Position numbers and translations under genes: made by a program
Origin: Agarophyton chilense
Lineage: Eukaryota; Rhodophyta; Florideophyceae; Gracilariales; Gracilariaceae
Direction: 5' to 3'
Length of the DNA: 64,000 nt
Assembly (NCBI GenBank): GCA_030374765.1
Contig: JARGXX010000121.1
Span: 620,001-684,000 of the forward strand
In this document: positions 56,090 through 64,000 of the stretch, in pieces
Position numbering within the stretch: the stretch's first letter is position 1
Layout: the number at the start of each line of letters is the position of its first letter
Notes under the pieces: generated by a model
Told to the model about the DNA's origin: nothing
The model's input: only the letters and a program-made list of their open reading frames with translations
The model's database searches: none

Positions 56090-56310
56090 GCTCATCGCTA
56101 AGCAAAGAAAATTCGTTTTCCGTGTGTCTACGGTGGAATATGTAGGATTCACCGTAACGCCAATAAAAGTCTCAACACAAAAAAGAATGGTAAATCTGTC
56201 CAGGACTGGACCACACCAACATATCTAAAACAATCAAAAGAGTTCCTTGGACTAACCAGTTTCTGTTGGCGAAGTTATTGTTACAATTAGACAAAACCGC
56301 TACAACTTAT
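56090..56310 (+). pseudogene. Orphan Ty3/gypsy RT thumb fragment
   Basis: The plus strand reads KFVFRVSTVEYVGFTV, then, after a frameshift near 56200, VQDWTTPTYLKQSKEFLGLTSF. This is the conserved segment between the RT palm and RNase H of Ty3/gypsy elements (K-C-x-F-x-(4)-V-x-Y-L-G-H-x-(hydrophobic), then W-P-x-P and F-L-G-L). No other part of that element is nearby. Confidence 0.6.
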
Positions 56311-56639
56311 ACCAACTATATTGTAATAGTGGCACAGAGTTTGTAACCAAAAGGATAGGAAATGGATACAAAATTTGAAAAGGCTGTGATCAGTGATTTG
56401 AAACTGGAGCCAGTGATTTGAATCTAGAGGATAGTTTGGCTGCATAAAAAGGGCAGCCTGAATTACAAACAGTAAAACCTAGGATCTACTTCGATCGGTA
56501 GAAACTCTCATAAGAGGTAATTGACCCAGCCCACGCGACGACTGCTGCGTAGAATACCACACAACTAACCGTGCGTAATGAACGAAGACATTACTGACGT
56601 TTCGATGCTGCGGGTCTCACTGATCAAAGTAGACAAGTA

Positions 56640-59320
56640 CTTAATTTGATCGACGAAGGTTGAAGTTATTGTGCGCGCGAAAGGAGTCTGGCGCATCGTA
56701 CACGGCACAGAACCCCCCCCCCGGAAGAGAAGTCAGGAACTGCATGGATGTACGATCAGCGATCAGATACTTCGTTGTCATTTATACTGCTATCCGTCGA
56801 CGAATATTGTGTAGCACCATTTATCGACATGGAGGATGCCACTTTAGTCTGAGCCAAGCTCAAAAATACCTTCCAAATGTTGTCGCAGGCGAGTGTGGAT
56901 GCGTTACTAGACACGCACCAAAACGTAACAATGAACACCAATGAGAGTTTTATGGAGTACGAAAGTCGCCTGACAGCAATTGAGTCTAAGTTTCGTTGCA
57001 TTGGATACATTATAACGGATGTAGAGCGGCTGAGGGCACTCTTGAGAGGTCTGTAAAAAGAATTTAGATTCATGAAAAAACTCATCAATGGAACAGGGAA
57101 GAAATATGATGGTGTAGTGGCGATGTTAATTCAGAATGAAGCCGAACGAACAAAGTAGGAAGTGAAGGCTGTAAATGATGGGTCGAGAGCCCTCCAAGGC
57201 AGGAGTGGGGACACATATCAGAAGAAGCACGCAAGTTTTTCAACGCTGAAGGTTCTTCAAAGGTCAAAACATGCTACTTTTGTGGCAAGAAGGAACCCTT
57301 GATGCGCAGCTGTTGGTTCAATCCAGACAGTACGACATAAAAAGGGTCCTATAAACCTGACAACACTTAGAAGAACGCACGTAAGAGCAGTGAACGGGAC
57401 GATGGGAGTGCACGTTTCACCTTTATAGCAAGCACCGCCGCATTCAAAGAAGATTTGTAGACACTAGCAGATTGGAAGAATGATGAGCTTGGTTCTTATC
57501 ATGGATTGGATGCAGGATAGAAGATGTTGTGAAAGCGGCAGAGTAAGTAGTACCTGGAATCAAGCGCATATGTTCACGTGATGAATGACCTCAAGATCTT
57601 CTGTGATCTCGTGAAGAGGTCTGGAAAGAAGTTCATCTCGGTTGGGAACGAAGTGAAACTGTCCTTTGAAGGAAAAGGAGACGTGCGATGTAGCGTGAGA
57701 ATGCGAACAATTGCTGAGACTCTTCATTCTAAGAACGTCCAATTTATTCCAATGCTCATGTGTAACCGTCTCTCAATAAGCTCCATCAGGTTAAAAGGGT
57801 TTTAAATTTTGTTTACTATTGATGAGTTTGACAACGGCATTGCGTAAATAGAAGAACAGGGCTACAAAATAATGGCTATTGCGTTAGAGCGCGATGAAGT
57901 GCTCCATGAATTACTTTTAACACATCGACCAGACGATGAGGATTCTGCATTGATTGCGAAAGATGACCAGAGATTTACGAAGGTTTGGCATAACATATTG
58001 GGCAATCCCAGCCACCAGTTTCTACCAAAAACTCTCATGATTGTGCACGGCGTATCGTTGAAAGGAGTCAGGAAGATGGTTCAATGTCAGTAATGTGCGT
58101 TAGGGAAAGGAGTCAGAGCACTCCGACTGCCTATAACTGAGAACTTACGAATGAAAAAGCGCATTCTAGAAATCGTTCATATCGATGTAAACGGTCCAAT
58201 CAAGTTACAGTCTCTCTCTGGAGCAAGGTCTATTGTGACTGAATATGAAGAAAAAAGCTGTGCGTCTTCCTTAAGTTTTTCAGAAAGAGGTCCTTCTGTG
58301 AGGATGTGTTGAGACAGATGATATCTGAGTTCGAAACAAAGTCGGTAGTGAAGCTCAAGATATTTACGTTTAAAAACGCAGGCGATTACGAGAGCAACTC
58401 ATTCACAAAATGGTTCCACGCCAAAAGGGTTGTCCTTGAGCCTTTACCAGCGTAGAGTCCAGTGTCAAACGGCAAAGCCGAACGTTTGAAGCGTACACTC
58501 AATAAAAACGCGCTAACAATGATGCTCAAATTTTCTGGAACTCTTTGCTACACTCAGTTATAGGATGACGCTGTACACACTTCAAACTATCTGCGCAACC
58601 TAATGTACACAAATCGAAGTTACCAGCGCGTTCTGGCACCCCTCGAAGCATTCACGGGCAACAGGCGGAACATATCAAATCTTCGGACATTTGCAACAGA
58701 ACTTTTTGTTCACATACCCAAGGAGAGAAGAACAAAAATGAAAAGTACAGTTTTCGTTCCATGAAAGCAGTGCTGGTGGGTTACGTCAAGGAAACCTGTT
58801 ACAGAGTTTATCTACCAGAAGCATAGAAGATCATTGTATCAAAGGATGTTTCGTTCAATGAGTCTGCCACAGGTTGAAACAAGAAGGTGATGAACGGTAA
58901 AGAGCTTGATTTGTCTACAGTCGGATCTATCATTGAATGATTGATTTCATTGGAGGAGAATAAAACAGGTTCTCAGGTAGATGTCTCCCACGCCGAAGAA
59001 TTGACACTTGCGGAAGAGAGAAGAGGGACTGAACATAAGGATGAGGATCAAGAAGCCAAAGAAGAAGAAATTTTAGTTGATGTTGACCAAGATTTTACTT
59101 ATAACCTGGAAGATGTCAATCACTATCCTGCAGAGCTACGAAGATCTACCAGAACTCGTGAACGGACGTATTGTAATACGCCGGACACTGTGCTTTCATT
59201 GATTACACAGAGCGTGTTGATTTATTCAACGGCGTATGAGCCAAGCACTCATGAAGAGGCTATGCGTGCTCCGGATGCAAAGAACTCGGTTCAATCTATC
59301 TCTATTAGAATCAAGTTTGG
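56640..59320 (+). mobile_element. Truncated Ty1/copia retrotransposon
   Basis: Plus-strand remnants in copia order: a Gag start (VIVRAKGVWRIVHGTEPPP near 56660-56720), the Gag helical core (56820-57160, MNTNESFMEYESRLTAIESK), a zinc knuckle CYFCGKKEPLMRSC near 57270 (Pro for His), a protease trace ESSAYVHVM near 57560 for the usual DSGASxHxx, the pre-integrase WHNILGNPS near 57990, integrase with HIDVNGPIK and NGKAERLKRTLN (58170, 58480), FVHIPKERRTKMKS at 58710, the acidic linker at 58941-59200, and the RT approach YEPSTHEEAMRAPDAK at 59240-59290. RT, RNase H and the 3' LTR are missing. Many stops interrupt it. In copia, integrase precedes RT, as here. Confidence 0.8.
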
Positions 59321-59689
59321 CCTTCACGGGGCTCTCAGAGTGCTGGATGAGTGCAGAAGTGCTTGTACAGTGTCGCCGGGGTACACGTGCTATTCCTCAG
59401 TCTGCATTGCACGTGTCATAGAGTGCCCACGGAGTACTGGCAGTAATATTCTACCCAAGGAGTGCGAGCCGGGAAAACAAATACAAAATCCTGCACTTTA
59501 TTAGAAGAAAAAGATACTGGGATGTATTTGATACTGTCCAAGGCAAATAATTCTCCATACAAGAAATTTTATTCAAAATTGTGAGGGTATTCGGAGGGCA
59601 GATGGATTTAATTGTGTTACTATGAACGAAATTGGAGTGCATATGGGTCTCTTCTTTTTTAGCATGGCTTGGTCGCTGAAGCATACTAG
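59321..59689. other. No gene seen
   Basis: Sequence after the copia truncation; no motif recognised. Confidence 0.4.
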
Positions 59690-60664
59690 AGAAAAGAAGA
59701 GTGCCATCGGAGCAGTCTGAAAAAAGATTTGGGGAGACTCGTTGGATCGACGCATACTACGGCCAACATCTTGAATACGCGAGTGGTTTTGTCGGCCATA
59801 ATTACTATCATTGAGTATATTGGTCTTTTCAGGGACACATCTTCTAACGCCAGATCGGTCGAAGTGGGCTTTTCGTGACGCGCTTCTTCCGTGTGAACCA
59901 TTTCTTCAATGTTTTCCGGTTCAGAAGCAATCGTACATTCAATTTTAGCATTGGAGATTGTATCCTTTGGCATATTGGCCTCGCTAGCAGCCACGGCTTG
60001 GCGATTCGGCCACTTGATTTGTCATGGCTGGATGGCTTTAACAAGGGTAGTGATGAAATCAAGGAAGTCGGAAGCTCATTGTCCGTGAGATGTTGCGTGG
60101 CCTCAAACTAGAGACCCTGCCTTTTGCCTTTCTCGTAGAACTAGCCTTGGAATCATTTCAGGGAGTAGTGGGCAGCGAAACACCGTCCTTGTTCACAGGG
60201 ACAGGATGGACGGAGAACATGCTCTTCGAAGGGATGGGTTGGGGCTGCTGCACGCTGCTTTCTGTGTTCACAGAGGATGGCGATACCTGAGACCTCATTT
60301 CAATATCCAGGACATGTTTTTCACTGCCCGCGGAGTTGGTGGTCGTCAGTAAACCGGCAGTAAGGATCGAAGCGGACATAGAACCGGCTCCTAAGGTGTC
60401 TACCTTTGATTCAGGGATGAATTCCTTCGAGACCTCCTTCGCGGCAGAGGACGGTTCAGGTTGCGCAGAGATTTCCGCTATCCGCTCCTTGTACGGCTTG
60501 AGCGAGCGGAAACAGTTACATGCCAAAGCATCTCCCCTTCTCTTTTCTGTTGGGGGTTTTGGGCGGTTTTCAAGGTTGACGCTCGGGCCAAGCATAGAAA
60601 TGTATTTCATGTTCTTCTTGACGTCTTCCAGAACGGCGGCCGTGGCTTGTCGTTGTTCCTAGCG
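59690..60664 (-). pseudogene. Disordered Ser/Glu/Pro-rich protein, unrecognised
   Basis: Minus-strand frames 60664-60158 and 59994-59686 are open and protein-like: AVLEDVKKNMKYISMLGPS at the start, then a polar stretch rich in Ser, Pro, Thr and Glu, and in the second frame ECTIASEPENIEEMVHTEEA. A stop and a frame change near 60155 separate them. No domain is recognised. It lies downstream of the kinase pseudogene on the same strand and may be its C-terminal extension or a separate gene. Confidence 0.35.
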
Positions 60665-60743
60665 GCGCTTCTTAGCACTGGGCCTCAACTAATCATCATC
60701 CACGGATTCGCGACGGAAGCGGTGTCCACTGCGCAATGTATTG

Positions 60744-61380
60744 TCAACAGATATGGCACTTACGGCAGTCCAGTTGATATCCTTGAAGCAGTAGTGGAGT
60801 TTGATTTCCTCGAGACCTATGCTTCCGGTTCCATGTCTCTCCACCGGCCAGTATTAATAAGCGCATAGATTTAACCACGCGCTTCAGATGAAAGCTCCGG
60901 AGGAAAGAATATTGGTTCTTTCTCGATGCGTTCGTAAAATAGATTGTAGTCGTCGTGATGGAAGGGCTTTTTCCAGACATGAGCTCATACAAGAGGATAC
61001 CTAGGGCCCAAAAATCCAACTACATTTGGTATGAGTCACCATGGATCATTTTCGGTGCCTCATACTCCTTTTTGTCGCAGAAGGTATTAGCCATTCTCTT
61101 GGCGAAGCTCCTTGGTCAAAACAAAATCGGCGAGACGTATATGGACGTTGGCATCGATGAGGATATTTTCAACTTTAAATCACGATCAACAATGTCGAGG
61201 TTGTGGAGATGCTTTGTGGAAAGAATGACTTCACAATCCACGAAGCGCGCAGACTGCTCATTGAGTGGATTCGGTTTCTGGTTGAAAAACTCAAACATAT
61301 CCTCGCCTTCACAATAGTCGGTAATATTTTAATTCAGAGCCTGCGTAGGGATTATTATTTCCGGAGACTTGACGAAAAAT
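60744..61380 (-). pseudogene. AGC-type protein kinase (PKA/PKG-like), decayed
   Basis: The minus strand shows kinase subdomains in order: YCEGEDMFEFF (hinge and Glu of subdomain V), SARFVDCEVI, STKHLHNLDIVDRDLKLK (catalytic loop; Asp of HRD/YRD kept), SPILF where DFG is expected, a TGA, NTFCDKKEYEAPKMI (activation segment, T-F-C-G-T-x-E-Y-x-A-P-E in live AGC kinases), a TAG, DFWALGILLYELMSGKSP (subdomain IX), then a frame change near 60965. The TFC and EYxAP signature marks the AGC group. Loss of DFG and of the APE Glu, plus two stops, mean it is inactive. The ATP-binding lobe is missing or too diverged to see. Confidence 0.75.
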
Positions 61381-62196
61381 TGACGCCTCTGCGTTTGGTC
61401 GACTAAAGCTTTACTCCACCTCCTCGTGGTGTCGACTGGGCAGCGTAAGCTGGCTCACGGAGTAAGTCAGGGAGGGATCCCTGTTGGAGAGGGAAGTGAT
61501 CAGGCCTCCGTAAGCCAGTGATCCCTATCAAATTGGTGGGGTTTTCAGAATTCTTGAAACTTGTTTCAATTTTTTGAAGAAATTAAAAAATAGGTATTTC
61601 CAGGCCGGGCGTTGCGGTATGCGGGTGAAAAGTTTTTTTTTTAAGGCGGGGCTCGATGAAATGCAGAGCATTAGTGAGATTTTGTATGGGTTGTTGTCCA
61701 TTGGGCTTTACTGGCGTTGCTTTTGTTAAAGTCCGGAAACGGGATTTTGTAAGGTCTTTCCTTAATTGGGTGATCAGAGCTTTTTCTCCGTGCGCAAGTT
61801 TATCATCAGTTCGACCCGGGAAATCGCGTGAAAGCCGTATTTGGCCGGGGGTTCTGCGTGTTTTTTAAGTCAAGTCTCATAAGGTTTTGTTTTAAAATGG
61901 CATATTGTAATCAACGGCTTTTTGTGATATTGGTTTTTTGATTTTTTGAAGGATTTTCTGAAGAAGTGTTGTTCAAAATTCTGTACCAAGCGACCTGCGT
62001 ATTGACGTAGGGCAGGGGTGTTAAGTGCACCCAAGGTCTGTCCAATAGTAACTGTGGGTAGTGTTGTCGAGTCATGAATCTCAGGAACCTGGCGGATACG
62101 GCTGGACTTATGGAGGTCAAGCGCCCAGCAGGAAGCAGCCCTCCTAAACGCGCAAGCATGTACTAGGGGTTACATTAGTCTCCAGAACGGATTGGG
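61381..62196. other. No gene; inverted-repeat patch at 61430-61530
   Basis: Near the left end an imperfect stem pairs GGCTCACGGAG (about 61450) with CTCCGTAAGCC (about 61507), enclosing GGGATCCC. The rest is AT-rich with no feature. Confidence 0.3.
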
Positions 62197-63500
62197 TTGA
62201 CCGTTCTTAGAGGTGATGGACCTGCAACAAATAAAATTTCAAACTGCAGCGCTCTCGGGCAGGAAATCGAGGGCAACGGGATGGATGCTTTTGGCATCCT
62301 TAGAAAAGCTTTTCGGGGTAATCTTTTAGGTTACCTTGGAGAAAAGTTGCAGAGTAAAAATGGTCTCCTTAGTGTAATCAAGAATGAGTTACCGGAGATC
62401 CCTAATGAGGGTTAAGTGGATACCGTATTCCGGTGCATTGAAGATAAAACGTACCCACTAAGTGTCAATGGAAGTGCGCTGAAGGCGTGGCCTTCAACGG
62501 AGTAAGCGAGTACTTAAGTTGTAACCGGCTCGGATCGGAAACACCGTAAGTGTTCATAACTCACACTAGGGGGCAAAGAGGGTGAGTCCTCGAGTGAATA
62601 CGAGTCCGAGTCCGCTCCAGATTTCGACTAAGAGGAAGAAACTGCTGTCTGTCTCAGTGAAATGGAAATAATTCGTTCTTTCATAGAGAGGTTTGAGAAG
62701 GTGCAAAAGCGCATGGCTAAAGACATAAAGGAATTGAAGGAGTCGCGGAAGAGTTCAATGAAGAAATCAAAGGGGGAGGACTTTCTCGCCAACATCAGAC
62801 AGGCGATAGAAGGGGTTGTTATCAATTCCGGCAATGCCTGTGGCTCAGAGCACGACGATGGAGATTAGGGAATTTCGAGCCTTGCGAGGAAGACTTTGAA
62901 TTTGAAGCGGCAGAAGGCTAACAAGAAGTTCTGGGTTGTTTCCGCTAGCAAACCGTTTCCTGAACAACATGTATCTGTTGACAGTCTTGAATGTGAGGAT
63001 ATGCTCCGCAAAGCCCTGGAGAATTATCCCACAGTCTCTGCGTGGGTTTAAGCTCGTCTTTTGACGGGCATTCGGAAACTCCGGGAAGCTGCAACGATAT
63101 CTCGGGTTATTGACTGCCATATCGGCTCGCTGGGCATAATAAGAGCCAAAGACGAGTTGGTAGTGGAGTTTACAATTCGGAGGTTGGCAGCAGTGATAAT
63201 GGGTGATAAGACTGGAAACTGGAAAGCGGCCAGAGAACTCGAAGAAGAGCACGACGATTTGATAAGCGAGTAAATGAAGCGTAAGCTTCACAAGTCGGCA
63301 AAACTTCGGAAAAGATTTAAAAAGGACAAGTTGGCCTTGGCTGATCAAGCTGACGGGAACAAGGCATAGAACAACATTACAACAGCAACTGCGATTTTTA
63401 ATTCGAAGGGCATGCCGGATGTGTTTCCTATCGCAGCGGCGTCCGATAAACGGGACGGGCATATAAATGAATCAATCGTACGACAACGACAAAAGTAGGG
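62197..63500 (+). pseudogene. Long plus-strand frame with TAA/TAG interruptions, unrecognised
   Basis: A single frame can be followed for about 1.3 kb. The stops I see in it are all TAA or TAG (62413, about 62503, 62515, 62548, 62629, then 62866-62868, about 63049, 63271-63273, 63367 and 63497) with no frameshift needed. Coding character is best at 62650-63460: a basic coiled coil (IIRSFIERFEKVQKRMAKD), RKALENYPTVSAW, then IRKLREAATISRVIDCHIGS and KAARELEEEHDDLIS. The helical, charged make-up resembles retroelement Gag or a structural protein, but I find no knuckle or known domain. A minus-strand frame (62845-63462) overlaps; I judge the plus strand more protein-like. Confidence 0.4.
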
Positions 63501-64000
63501 AACACAAAATGAGGAATCCAAAGCATACCTGTGTGACTTCGAAGGGTGCTTATCTGCTTATATGCCAATCATATTCACCCTGGCACTTTTCTTGGGCTAG
63601 CTCCATTGCTCCTTCCTCCGAATTCTTTCTTTTTTCGCTCTGCCTCCGCCCTGGGTCCAGTGTGAGTACGATCTGCAGAAGTAGCTACTACGCGCCTAGT
63701 GTTTTTGGCAGAGTGTATGTCTGGTGCCACTGAGAGGGCGAGGAATGAACTGGACTCATTATTATCGGCACTGTTTAAATAAAGAAATGAACAGTTTGGG
63801 TCTTTGCTTGTTGCCAAAACTTGATTCAAAGGATATGCCAAGATGTGCTGCAAATGACGACAATTTTTTCTGGTCGTTGAGGCGACGGCGAGTGGCAGAT
63901 CGAGAGTTTTGACCAACTGGAGCAACATCAGCGTTTCGTTTGATAGACTTACATTTCTGGATAAGAACTTGTTCTATTTTCCAGTTCGCTGCCCCTTGGG
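63501..64000. other. No assignable gene
   Basis: Two short opposing frames (63575-63928 minus, 63724-63912 plus) have no recognisable domain. The window ends without a clear feature. Confidence 0.35.

Noticed and set aside
62845..63462. 205-codon minus-strand frame
   Set aside because: It mirrors the plus-strand frame; it is rich in Cys, Phe and Leu as expected for the complement of a charged helical protein and shows no domain.
62197..63500. A variant genetic code with TAA/TAG read as Gln
   Set aside because: Element B's 1526-codon polyprotein uses only CAA/CAG for Gln and ends with TAG, and other broken genes also contain TGA. Stops in A replace Tyr or Glu in places. Ordinary nonsense decay explains the data.
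1..64000. Sequencing errors as the cause of the many frameshifts
   Set aside because: The 4.6-kb frame of element B and the 560-codon frame of A are free of indels, and lesions in A and D differ, which fits biological decay.
1..64000. CRISPR arrays, bacterial operons, rRNA genes
   Set aside because: No regularly spaced short repeats, no ribosome-binding sites before frames and no rRNA-like sequence were seen.

Overview
The window is repeat-rich nuclear DNA from a eukaryote. Reasons: LTR retrotransposons of the Ty3/gypsy and Ty1/copia types, pieces of universally eukaryotic genes (a Brr2-type spliceosomal helicase, a Nopp140/SRP40-type nucleolar protein, an AGC protein kinase), a candidate GT-AG intron, and no operons or ribosome-binding sites. 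A retrotransposon-rich alga or other protist is plausible; I cannot name the species. Apart from one retrotransposon polyprotein, no gene longer than about 170 codons is clearly intact.

Layout. (1) 1-10156: element A, a decayed Ty3/gypsy chromovirus read on the minus strand, with its 3' LTR running off the left edge, its 5' LTR at 9491-10156, a tRNA primer-binding site, gag, protease, RT, RNase H, integrase and chromodomain, plus a 560-codon accessory frame on the opposite strand. (2) 10157-19310: poorly coding DNA holding element B (11763-18531), a young complete Ty3/gypsy element with two 1078-bp LTRs differing at about four sites, a TGTAT target duplication and an uninterrupted Gag-Pol frame. 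B sits inside an older plus-strand frame. (3) 19.3-25.7 kb: decayed host genes: Brr2-like helicase, a multi-domain IPT/TIG and PA14 protein, an ABC-transporter fragment, a membrane-protein fragment and a Nopp140/SRP40-like gene. (4) About 26-36.95 kb: element C, a plus-strand chromovirus that is a chimera with two RT/RNase H segments, again with a chromodomain and an antisense accessory gene. (5) 37-42.2 kb: another IPT/TIG fragment and unrecognised frames. (6) 42.27-50.65 kb: element D, a relative of A, truncated at its 3' end, keeping the last part of the antisense accessory gene. (7) 50.65-64 kb: mostly unassignable DNA with a Myb/SANT-like coiled-coil gene remnant, an orphan RT fragment, a truncated Ty1/copia element, an AGC-kinase pseudogene and an unidentified long plus-strand frame.

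How the parts relate. Elements A, C and D share one plan: gag-pro-RT-RNase H-integrase-chromodomain in one direction, then a convergent gene of unknown function between pol and the 3' LTR. The accessory proteins of A and C align only distantly, yet position and orientation are kept, so this gene looks like an inherited part of the lineage and is the most interesting system here. The host-gene fragments flanking element C are on the same strand and both carry IPT/TIG-like sequence, which suggests C split one large gene. The intact 4.6-kb frame of element B argues that breaks elsewhere are real decay and not sequencing error.
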